Source: Pictodentalium vernedei
Lineage: Eukaryota > Mollusca > Scaphopoda > Dentaliida > Dentaliidae
Direction of reading: 5' to 3'
NCBI GenBank assembly: GCA_031216915.1
Contig: CM062291.1
Span: forward strand, 31,356,984 to 31,420,983
Length of the DNA stretch: 64,000 nucleotides
In this document: piece by piece, positions 52,868-62,521 of the stretch
Layout of the letters: the number at the start of each line of letters is the position of its first letter
Position numbering within the stretch: the stretch's first letter is position 1
Position numbers and translations under genes: made by a program
Notes under the pieces: model-generated
Seen by the model: only the letters and a program-made list of their open reading frames with translations
What the model was told of the DNA's origin: nothing
Databases searched by the model: none

Positions 52868-52993
52868 TATAAGTCAGTAGTAATGATGGAAGATTCCGGC
52901 ACATGATAGATAGTGTTAATTAGTAGTGGTGAAAGTCAAGAGTATTGAGTGAAGAAAGTGGAAGCTGGTCATAGTTCTAAGAGATGTAGTGAC
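52868..52993. other. short unique flank
   Basis: GT- and GA-rich sequence between the SINE and hAT-N5. Confidence 0.4.
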
Positions 52994-53461
52994 TAGTACT
53001 GAAATGGTTAATCGGATAATCGGTTTGAAACCAGTTGACTACCTAACCGATTAGAAAAACTGTCAATCGGTTATCCGAAATATCGATAGTGATCGTCATT
53101 CCACGTTTAAAACGTAGTAAATCTGCCGCTTCTCCTTCGTGATAGATTACGCCTCGAAGCCGCATTGTATATATTGAGAAATAATCGACTTTGGCGTTCG
53201 AGACTTCGTTAATGATCGGCAGTTTCCGTGAGTACTGAGTAATCGCAGACTCTATTCCGTAGTATGTATACAAACGAACGTTGTCGAGTACTCGACAACG
53301 TTCGTTTGTATACACACTACTGAATAGTTTGAGAATACTGCTTTCCAATTCTTATAGTTTTGATCCCATATTCGGTGAAATAATGGCCACGGATAACTGG
53401 ATTATCCAGTTATAGCTCTCGGTTAGTCGGTTACGAAAACGAGCCAACCGTTTCAGCCCTA
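52994..53461. mobile_element. hAT-N5 (TSD GTAGTGAC) with palindromic core
   Basis: Ends TAGTACTGAAATGGTT and AACCGTTTCAGCCCTA. Identical 8-bp flanks GTAGTGAC lie at 52986-52993 and 53462-53469. Subterminal CGGTT/AACCG words are abundant. The core (53266-53313) is a perfect palindrome, GTATACAAACGAACGTTGTC, GAGT and mirror, with weaker pairing to 53320. Non-coding. Confidence 0.85.
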
Positions 53462-53469
53462 GTAGTGAC

Positions 53470-54608
53470 TATGGGCAAGTCAGCAGTGGTGGCCTTGGAG
53501 CAATGAAGGCCAAGAGGTGGTCTAGAAGCCGAGTGGGTACTAAGGGTCCAAGAGCGTCATAACTATGCTCCAAAAGGTAACCTGCACCGAGTGGGTGCTA
53601 CGAGGGGCCGAAGCTATCCTCCGAAAGGAATCATCCAATAGTATATCACCATGTCATAAAAATCCTTCAAAACCGAGCTAAGTCGAAGAGCCATACAAGC
53701 AAGTACTGTTATAAGCAATAAATTGCCTTCATCACCCCTTAGCTCATTTGACACCCAATTTCAGCATCCCTATCTAACAATCGACTAGACGTCGGCACCG
53801 CTTTTTCCAACATGAGTCAAAGAGTCGCAGAAGCCTACACTCCTTGGATCAATCGTTCTTATTGTTATCGAGCTCATTTGAGGAAATCATTATTCACATC
53901 TCCAGCACCCCACTTAGAGCATCCCTGAACTGAACATCAGAATTTTTTTTGTTTTGTTTTGGAGATGAGTCGAATAGTCGTTAGAACAAGCAGACGGTTT
54001 TCGGCTGGTAGAAAATGTTCAAACACCTGGTCCGTTCAGGAAGGGGCGTGAAGTAGAACTGGGGTTCGATATATATTGATTTTACATATCTATGTTACCC
54101 AGAAGTATATCCGTCAATAATATTATATGTCCCGATACCAGCCGCAATACCTTGAAGTGATTGGTCAATGCCTCGTTGATTTTATTTTATGTCGCCGGGC
54201 ACGCGCATATGTCTATTGTCAGCGATTCTTATGTCCACTGTCCAGGAAAGCGTCTCGTTGCCATGAGCAACGGTTCATCGCAATGTCTTTTTTCACTTGG
54301 AATCAACTGAGACAAATACATTTAACTGAAGTAAAATACACACAAAGTCCCGTTATTACGTACAAAAAGATTAGTTATGTAAACGTGGGTAATTATTTAT
54401 GAAGCCGATTGGATTATAAGGTCTCTTTTCATTAATTTACTGTAACATGAACTGAAACGAATCGAGAGCATCTCGCCCCGTTGATTGCGTACGTAAACAT
54501 TGAATAAAGGGAAATCACTCCAGTCTGTTAAGATAAAAGTTAACACCTCACCGAAACAACAAATGCTTTCTAAATTCCAATTCAATTTTACTTATGTAAG
54601 AACGGGAC
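53470..54608. other. no recognised gene
   Basis: Contains a degenerate duplication (GAGTGGGTACTAAGGGTCCA / GAGTGGGTGCTACGAGGGGC, 53540-53612) and CGAGCTAAGTCG / GAGCTCATTTGA words. A 91-codon frame (54127-54402) shows no motif. Confidence 0.4.
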
Positions 54609-54761
54609 ATATACGTTATTCTGTTTGTTGGCAGGGGACATAGTCTCACGTTCCCTGCATGAAACATATATTCAACCTCGGCTAACGCCTCGGTTGAATA
54701 TAAATTGCATGCAGGGAATGTGAGCCCATGTCCCCTGTCAACAAACAGAATAACTTATAAT
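54609..54761. mobile_element. foldback MITE, TATACGTTATT terminus, copy 1
   Basis: CATATACGTTATTCTGTTTG, TTGGCAGGGGACATAG mirrors ATGTCCCCTGTCAACAAACA, GAATAACTTATAA. The centre is ACCTCGGCTAACGCCTCGGT. Confidence 0.85.
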
Positions 54762-55441
54762 ATTCCATAGATATTATCATAACAGTGTGTTGATCCGTGT
54801 CGTAGTATCACGTCGAGATGAGGTGGCCAGATTTTCGGATCACACGAGCTGCCGCATTATCATATGACATTGTTTCGATGCCAAATTCACCCAAATTTGC
54901 CATTTTAATTAATATGCGGTGAAAAGCCGGTTACAAAATAGCAGACGAAACAACGACTTCCCTAGGTACGAAAACTATTCACGGAAACTCTCGGATATTT
55001 CCGTGGGACTGTGATATGGATTTTTGATTTCCGTAAGAGAGTGATATGGACTTTTGATTCGGAAAAATCTCACCCGGTGTGATACAACAGTTTGGAAAAC
55101 ATCGTCAAACTGTAGTGATATTTAGGGTAAAAATGTCATAGTCATATGATAAAATAATAGTAACAGCTGGCGTAGTTTCTTTTATCTTTACGGCTCCAAT
55201 AGCAAACGTTACCGTCTGACGTCACAATGCGAAATATTTGAAATGACGTCACCCATTTCGTAATTGTTTTATCAACGGAGTGACTAGCAAGCTTCTTCAT
55301 TTTTCTGGATTTTTCACACGTGTAGCAGACAGTGTTCCAAATGAAGTATTGTTTAAATTACAAACAAATTTACGATTTGAACTAAGATGGAATGAGTTTA
55401 TCTGATTTATTGATTATTTATTCACCGCTGCCGTGGGGTAC
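54762..55441. other. no recognised gene
   Basis: Direct duplication GTGATATGGATTTTTGATT / GTGATATGGACTTTTGATT (55012-55062) and two TGACGTCA sites (about 55218, 55243). Confidence 0.45.
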
Positions 55442-55535
55442 ACGAGAGGTTTATTTACTAAACTTGTGATCGTTAAAAGTTGCCTTGAACAAGGCAACTT
55501 TTAACGATCACAAGTTCAGTAAATAAGCCTCTCGT
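55442..55535. repeat. 94-bp near-perfect hairpin
   Basis: ACGAGAGGTTTATTTACTAA, ACTTGTGATCGTTAAAAGTT, GCCTTG, a 2-base loop, then the full mirror with two mismatches. Arms of 46 bp. Confidence 0.92.
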
Positions 55536-55580
55536 TTTTCACGATGTAGGTTTTAGGCTGTGGGTAGGGTCATATTGGAG

Positions 55581-55737
55581 CATATACGTTATTGTGATAA
55601 ATTGACGGTAACATGGTCTGAGGTTTGCGGCTCGGAGCGTATGTTCAACCTCGACGCTTCGCGTCTCGTTTGAACATAAGCCTCGAGCCGCAAACCTCAG
55701 ACCATGTTACCGTCAATTCATCACAATAACTTATAAT
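55581..55737. mobile_element. foldback MITE, TATACGTTATT terminus, copy 2
   Basis: CATATACGTTATTGTGATAA, ATTGACGGTAACATGGTCTG, AGGTTTGCGGCTC mirrors to the right end TCACAATAACTTATAATG. The terminal 14 bases match copy 1 at 54609, but the arms are unrelated. The centre is CTCGACGCTTCGCGTCTCG. Confidence 0.87.
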
Positions 55738-56544
55738 GTCAGTGAGAATTCGGTTGTTTGGTTTTTTTTCGCAAGACATTCATCTTTAATTTTTCTAGAA
55801 CGTGCTGAACGTGACAGTTATTAATTTACAACCCAGGAACACAGCCAATTTAAACCCAAACCTTGTGACATTTACCAGTTGATACAGCGCGAGCATGTGA
55901 ATAAAAAATGAAAACAGTCCACAGTCAAAGACTCGAGGCGACAAAAAGATGGGTCTCACGGCTGGGGCACGAACCTTTATTGTTGTTCCGAAACAGGGCG
56001 AGCAGAAAATATATTGCGCGAGCGACACTCAGCTCTCCATCAACATGATTACAAAATGTGAAAGAGTCGCTTTAAAACGATCTCAAATTTAAGCAAACAT
56101 CCACTCGTGTACCTTTTTGAAGGACCATGTGGGTTAATCTTTCTGATTTCTTAATTTCTTATGCTTCAAAGATAGAGCGATGGGGTGACACTTTATCAAA
56201 CCTATTTTCCTATAAATATTGATAAACGCAATGAAAAGTCCCATGAAACCATTCTATTAAACTTTTATTCACGTCTAAATGACCTTTCTTCGTGTGAAAT
56301 TGATTTCTCCCTCATAGCCCTGTCTAAGGCGAGATTGGTTACCACTCTGTGAACACTTTCATATCAACTCAATCTGTTGTTCGTGAATTCGAAAATAATG
56401 AATTTAACGGAAACGAAACGACAGGGTCATTTCTAAGCAGTTATTATTATTCATGGAATATTTAACCCTTCTGTGAATGACTGGTTTTCACGTGGGTATA
56501 ATCATTGATTCGGATGCTTCCCGTAGTAGTGGCTGGTGTGCGAT
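55738..56544. other. no recognised gene
   Basis: AT-rich sequence; the 77-codon minus-strand frame (55795-56028) has no motif. Confidence 0.4.
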
Positions 56545-57186
56545 CAGTGGCGGCGCCAGAGTTACAAAGGTGAGGGGGGTACAGTTGGGGATTGTGCAGC
56601 GCCGAGCTGGGGTGGGTTTCGGGGGGGGGGGGGGGGAGGGGGTCCTCTCCCTTAGTTGAGAATTTTTTTTAACTGTTTTGCAACAAAATCATGCGAATAT
56701 GGATATCATTGGAACCGGCTGAACAAGCCGGTTCCAATGATATTCATATTTGCATGATTTCTTTGAGTTATACCTTTGAGATTTTTTCTAAAATATTAAA
56801 TTTTATTTATTTTTTAAAATTGCTGTAGGCTGAATTCCAAACGGATGCCTTGCACGCTCTCGATTCTAGCATTCGTCGAATACTCTTGAGCACTATGTTT
56901 CAGTCCGTTTAAACGCGGCATGCCTTGTTGCAATTTGGACCCTCGACTCTTGTTTGTTGTTTGCAGCTAGCGTGTGTGTGGGGAGACGGGGGGGGGGGGG
57001 GGGCAAATATAATTTCAAAACTTCTCTGATTTAGTGTTCACTTGGGAATATGGGATTAAGCATACCGACCATTACACCGCAGCGTTCAATACAACAAGAA
57101 TTAAAATGATAGTATTGTTTTACTACGCTTGGCAAAAAAGTGTAGGGGTAAGTACCCCCACATACCCCTCCATGGCGCCTCCACTG
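56545..57186. mobile_element. hAT-N4 (TSD TGTGCGAT)
   Basis: Starts CAGTGGCGGCGCCAGAG and ends CTCCATGGCGCCTCCACTG. Perfect duplications TGTGCGAT lie at 56537-56544 and 57187-57194. G-runs lie near both ends (56622-56634, 56989-57003). A central hairpin GATATCATTGGAACCGGCT / AGCCGGTTCCAATGATAT lies at 56700-56750. Confidence 0.92.
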
Positions 57187-57194
57187 TGTGCGAT

Positions 57195-57473
57195 CGGCGA
57201 AGTTTGAATGTGTGATTCTGCGACGTTGCATCACATGCTGGCTGTGGACGTTCGGAATGTTCACCAATACTACGCAATCCTCACCGTTCCTAGGTGTAAA
57301 ATAGGAACCTGTTGAGGTGCTTGCCTTGTGTGCCCGTCTGTGGAGCACCGGCAGTATGCTCCGTTGAGTTGAGCTGAGAATGTCATAGAATGAATAAAGG
57401 GTGTGAACACCTGTGATACGGGGTAATAATGTAAGTCAGAGAGCACTGCGGTAGATTCTAGACGTTAACATTC

Positions 57474-57527
<54 letters not shown>

Positions 57528-57917
57528 CATTTTTAAGTGCTATCACATTGAGGGTGTAACCGCTCGGGGGGGGGGGGGGGGGGTAATAGTTGTAATGTGC
57601 CCCCTCACCTAATTTCAAAAACGTCCACTCATAGTAAACATAAGCCTAAACTTGGTCGTAAAGGCCGTAATATAATTGTTTTGTGTTGTTCATCCGCAGA
57701 ACGTACCACCAAAAAATTATACTACGTCCTTTGAGTAAAAGTTTGAACTCGGTAAACATATGTTAACATCCCCAACTAATACATGGGCGGATACGGGGGG
57801 GGGGGGGGGGGGGGGTATTTGAAAGGGGAGACAACAAGCAATTTTTTAAAGTCAAATTCAACTGTGTTGAAATTATCTTTACACGATGAGTTCTCGCGAC
57901 TAGACACCATCGTATAA
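57195..57917. repeat. (ATT)n microsatellite and G-runs, no gene
   Basis: (ATT)n at 57473-57528; G-runs at 57568-57583 and 57797-57815. Words CCGTAATATAATTGTTTTGT and ACGTCCTTTGAGTAAAAG near 57665-57740 recall the arm of the foldback at 1198-1655. Confidence 0.75.
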
Positions 57918-57997
57918 ACGATTGGTACAATGTATGGTCTGTAGTCTGTACCTCAAAGAGGTACAGACTACAGACCACACATTATACCAATCGTAGT
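57918..57997. repeat. hairpin, GGTCTGTAGTCTGTACCTC arms
   Basis: CGATTGGTACAATGTATGGT, CTGTAGTCTGTACCTC mirrors GAGGTACAGACTACAGACCA, CACATTATACCAATCG with three mismatches. Confidence 0.85.
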
Positions 57998-58863
57998 CAA
58001 CATAAATGTTGATTCATCAACGAAAATAGTCTGATACATGTTATTTGGATGATCAAGTCCAAAGTGCAACCTATTTGACTTGAATTATGTTGCGATCCTT
58101 ACAAATGTAGTGTAAAAATCGGTCATTTACGAAGCATTAAATTGCCTCTAGTACACAAGGAAATACATCCAGAATGCGTCCCCCGCGATCAAAATTCCCA
58201 AAATTTTCCGGGGGAGGACACCCGACTCCCCCGTACGAGAGGGGGGATAGCCCCTCTCGAGCTCACCTCCCCCCCCCCCCAAACTTGCGCCTACGGCGCT
58301 CGCTTCGTGGCTCCGCCACTCAATTTTCCACCCCCTTTTTCCAATCCTGCATGGATCCGCCACTGTAATACTGTAGAAAATCAGGTGGATTTTATTTCAA
58401 CCCACAAAATTTACTCAATTATATTGTCTAAAAAGAGCACTGGGCCTCAAATTCACTTAACGCGTGACTTGATTTCAAAACATTTCCTGGGAAGATCTCT
58501 TGGACTCCACCTTCGCGAGGGGTTTAACTCATTCCAGCTTTTGCCTGTGGCTGTCGCGGGTGACCCTCGTTCACCGTAGGTCCATAAACCCAAATTATAT
58601 ACCCATCCTGAAAAACACTGGCTGCACCCCTGATGTTAGAGCGGTGGCAAAAGATCATTCACGATATACTCCCTCCCTCCCGAGCCACTCCCACTTTTGA
58701 TGCATAAAATATACTTCTGGATTAATTTTCTTCGTTAATTAATGAACAGTGACCGCAAAACTTGATCAGAGGAAAATCAGAGAAAACACAGGTACTGCGG
58801 AGACCTGATGGGGCTGTAGCCGCTGCAATAATCGGTAAAATTAAATTCCGGCATAACAATTAC
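57998..58863. other. hAT 3' terminus and unremarkable sequence
   Basis: A C-run (58269-58280) followed by GCATGGATCCGCCACTG ending at 58365 looks like a hAT right end. A possible left end near 57782 does not give a matching 8-bp duplication. The 145-codon frame (58142-58579) runs across it and is not called. Confidence 0.45.
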
Positions 58864-58995
58864 CACACTTTAAAATCAGTTGGGTTAAAAATCAACTCAA
58901 ATCAACTGGATTGAGTGAATATGAACCCAATAGGGTTCATATTCACTCCACCCAGTTGATTTGGATTAATTTTTAACCCAACTGATTTTAGTGTG
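58864..58995. mobile_element. family G foldback, copy 3
   Basis: CACACTTTAAAATCAGTTGG, GTTAAAAATCAAC mirrors to AACCCAACTGATTTTAGTGTG. The centre GAACCCAATAGGGTTC is perfect. The best-preserved copy. Confidence 0.9.
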
Positions 58996-60397
58996 CCCTT
59001 ATCACGCTGGACATCCTGTAAAACCTGCATGGGCAAATACCACGTAAAACCCGGTGCGGACAGCCTTTTAACGTGAATTTTTGTGATAAATACGTTTTTC
59101 TCTGAACGAATTCCGAGTTAACATTATTGACTGATGAATTCAGCATCTACAACATTTCAATGGTTTGTTGAAGAAGGTTCCATTTTGGTTACAAAACTAA
59201 ATGGATGGTGATAATATGCATTCTGTATCTCAATGCAGTGTGTTTTCGTTACGAAATAGAGTAGTGTGTTATGGATTTAGACAATTGGACAGCGCACCAT
59301 TGATAAAGACATTTTAGGAAACTAAATCTTACTTCATAACAAAATGTGCCGAATTAAAGTAAGAACATACCTACGAGTTATTGTGACACTCCCCGCTGTT
59401 TTTGTAAAACCCGTGACGGGCACGACGCCGCCCGGTGCGTGGTTTACTGCATGCCCGCTTCGGGGATTACATTATAATTTTCTGCGATATATGGTCAAAA
59501 AGACGTCTTTTAGGGTAACTAGTTTGGGATTCTGATTGCTTCCTTTCGAAACTAGCATATAGATTATTATCGAAGACACATTGGTCCATAATTGTCAATT
59601 AAAGTAAAAAACTAAAACCCGATGCGGGCGTTACTGACGCCCGCAGCGGAGTTTTACTGCCCGCAGCGGGTATTATAGGATGACCAGCGTGCTTATGCAG
59701 AACACGTGTTGGCACAGAACATGAATACAAACGCCTTTACTCCCATGCTTTTTTTGCTACTTATGTTTTTAATAAAGTAATTTTTCGACTCACAATTAAT
59801 AGGTTTTCCCAGAATCTCCATAACACTGATTCATGGTTGCATCGCACCAGTCCTGACAGAATAAAATAATTTTACTGTCATTTTCGGTCAAAGTTTTGAT
59901 TATTTGAATTCAAACTCAACACACGTTTTTACTGATTGAAACGATAAAATTGCTATCATTAGGTTAATTTTAAACTGGGGATTGAACATTTAATTGATAA
60001 GGTATTATAAATCCGTTCCTAGTTACAAAATCAATGTATTTTCCATCGAAAACCAGCCACTGCCGCCAATGCTGAGACTTTGTCACCAAACACAAGGGAT
60101 TCAGCGCCATCAAAGTATAATTCTTTTTAATGAGAATTCATGTCTCATGATAATTGTTCTGCTATTATGGAGTCTAAATTGCATACTTCATCAGATTGTA
60201 AAAGGGTTTTTCTTTGAAAAATTGATATAAAATAAAAGCTCTCCAGAAAATTTTGCACTGAAGTTTGTTCAAGCTGCATTTTCCCATGTTGTTTTACTTT
60301 CCCGTGCAAACCTTCTCAGAGGCAATCTTGCACCAAGGAGATGTGTTTTGTTTCTAATGTAGAAAGGTTTCAGTCCGCTAAAAAGTCGGACTCAATG
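58996..60397. other. no recognised gene
   Basis: AT-rich. GATGCGGGCGTTACTGACGC, CCGCAGCGG...GCCCGCAGCGGG forms a small GC-rich inverted cluster at 59618-59668. No frame with a motif. Confidence 0.4.
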
Positions 60398-61170
60398 CAA
60401 GGACGTGGCTAGAGGGTTCCAGTTGGAGGGGGGGGGGGGTAGGGTTGTGAATTTCCAACTAGAGGAGGGATCGGGAAGGGGAACCCCCTCCCGGTCCCTC
60501 CCCATAGTTGGAAATTCCCTACCGAGAAAGATTTTGAAAATGAAGCCATGAAAGGGGGTATAAAATTGATTCTAGTAACTGAAATGCTAACACATTTATG
60601 ATAGAATTATCAGGTTATTATTATTTGGTATTATTCTGGGAATTGAATATGTGCTAAACAAATGCTCAAGCTGAGAACTTTGAACAATTCACACTGTCCT
60701 AACATTAAATCAGATCTTATTCAGGAATGATCAATTTTCGATGTTTCATCATTTTGTAACTGTGAATGATGGAATTAACTCAGGATAACAATTTTATATG
60801 ATGCGATTTTCTTGAAGTGCATTTCGAGGATTTTTTTATTATTACGATAAGTAAACGTACTAGAGAAATCTCGTACCGATTGACATCATACATACTTATG
60901 AAGCTCGATATTGCGTACACTGTAGTTGTAAATAGTATCATAAAAGTAGCAGTTGGAATTTTTGCCGAGTTGAAACCGAGTTGGGTTTTTGAGAAGTAAA
61001 AGAGACATCAGCATCGCCAAAGAAGCTTTAAAATCCAGATAGATGGAATTTCTAACTACTCATGACTAGCCCTCCGAATTTTCAACTATAGGAAATTTTG
61101 GCCAGGATTGGGGGAGGTGGTGACGTGACACCCCACCCCACCCCACCCCACCCCTCTCGCCACGTCTCTG
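60398..61170. mobile_element. hAT-N1 subfamily b, copy 3 (TSD ACTCAATG)
   Basis: Termini CAAGGACGTGGCTAGAGG and CTCTCGCCACGTCTCTG. Identical ACTCAATG lies at 60390-60397 and 61171-61178. Same TIR type as 18705 and 22826, but a different interior: a G-run, AATTTCCAACTAGAGGAGGG, and an AT-rich part shared in inverse orientation with 62522-63784. Confidence 0.9.
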
Positions 61171-61390
61171 ACTCAATGGAGCATGCATCAGTGAAACGAA
61201 GTCTCCTAATAGAAATATAATCTGACACGAACACTTGACTAAGTGCTAGTTTTACTGGGACGAAATAAGCAGTGGCGGAATCAGACGGGTAATCTGCGGA
61301 CGTCCCCTCCAAAACTGTCCTGATTTTTTAGTAAGTGGTGCACGCATCTGGTGATTATCGAAGATTTTGCCTCTTTTTCAACAACCTGCC

Positions 61391-61835
61391 GAATCCTTTA
61401 TCTAATGAATCGACCGCATCCGCATATGAGCAGTTGAAAAAAAATATATTTAATCATTTACCCAACGTAACGGCCAAAACCCGCTATTCTCAAAAATAGC
61501 CAATTAGGCTAATTTTCATTATTTTCCATTTTTTTTTTGTCTCAAAAACATAGGTTATGACCCCTCGTTGAAACGAGCTCGTCGAGCTCGTTCCAAAGAG
61601 GGGTCATAACCTATGTTTTTGAGACAAAAAATGAAAAAAATTAGTTATTCAAGAATTGTTTTGCAAGTTTCGTCAACTTTTCAAGTTAGGTAAAGGGTTA
61701 AAAAAACAACCACATTCAACAAAACCATATCATGAGGTCTCTTATCGGAACGAGCTTTGTCGATTTATTATTGAAAAAATTGAAATAATTTAAATCACAA
61801 ATTTTAATATCATCTTCGTTGGGGTAAAGGGCTAA
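61391..61835. mobile_element. PB-B MITE split by a PB-A MITE
   Basis: The left part keeps ATCCTTTATCTAATGAATCG, ACCGCATCCGCATATG (61391-61450). The right part keeps CATTCAACAAAACCATATCA and CTTCGTTGGGGTAAAGGGCT (61705-61835). The halves join at TTTAA/AAAAAC around the inserted element. Confidence 0.78.
61449..61701. mobile_element. PB-A MITE nested in PB-B
   Basis: TTAATCATTTACCCAACGTA to GTTAGGTAAAGGGTTAA. The arms read CGTTGA versus CCAAAG at the variable position, mismatched. Reverse orientation. Confidence 0.9.
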
Positions 61836-61957
61836 TCGTATTAAAATCGTGGCATTTATTTTTACAAACTTTTATTCCAAATACCTTCTGAAAGTTAGTG
61901 ACCTTACGTGCAAGAAAATGGTCGTAAATGAACCAGTGGGTCTCTTTTAAAAGAAGG

Positions 61958-62012
61958 AATAATAATAATAATAATAATGATAATAATAATGATAATAATA
62001 ATAATAATAATA
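61958..62012. repeat. (AAT)n microsatellite with GAT variants
   Basis: About 17 trinucleotides, AAT with occasional GAT/ATG interruptions. Confidence 0.95.
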
Positions 62013-62324
62013 AATATATAGTTTATTTAAAGGTATATATCAAATACAATTACAATGTGATAGAAATAATATAAATTTACAATTGATTTACACCGTCGGG
62101 AGATTACATAGCCAGGTCTGCTCTCTACCTGTCATCTCCCTCCAATTTTGAACTCCAACACTGCCAACAGTTACCCCGTAAGCCTGAAGACTTGTTATTT
62201 TACAACAATCCGTACACTATGGATATCTTAAAATACCCTGGTATTCTAGACTGATGTCACAATAATTTTTATAACATACGAAAAAAATACACGTGTAGCA
62301 GTCGAGGTATAAAGGCCATTTCCG
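62013..62324. other. no recognised feature
   Basis: AT-rich stretch after the microsatellite, without repeats I recognise. Confidence 0.4.
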
Positions 62325-62395
62325 GATCTCTTCGTCTCGTGGTAAATCGGTCTTTTTGTGTGCTAGAGGTCGACGGTTCGAACCCCGGCTCCCAC
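62325..62395 (+). other. tRNA-like sequence
   Basis: TTCGTCTCGTGGTAAATCGG (A-box-like) and CGACGGTTCGAACCCCGGCT (strong B box), with TGCTAGAGGT between them, as in the tRNA-headed SINE at 52492. The SINE body does not follow, so this is an isolated SINE head or tRNA pseudogene. Confidence 0.55.
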
Positions 62396-62521
62396 GCTTG
62401 TCGAAAAGAGTTTTGACACTTCACAGAACTAAATTATAAGGGGACATCAAAAAGTGTATCTATAATTTTCTCTAAAAACGCTTTAAAACACGCTATAAAG
62501 CATATCTGGGGAACTCAGAAT

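Noticed and set aside
57782-58365. hAT element from CATGGGCGGATACGG to GGATCCGCCACTG
   Set aside because: Flanking 8-mers (AACTAATA and TAATACTG) do not match; ends may belong to two different elements.
58142-58579. 145-codon plus-strand frame
   Set aside because: Runs through a hAT 3' terminus and a C-run; Pro-rich part is homopolymer translation.
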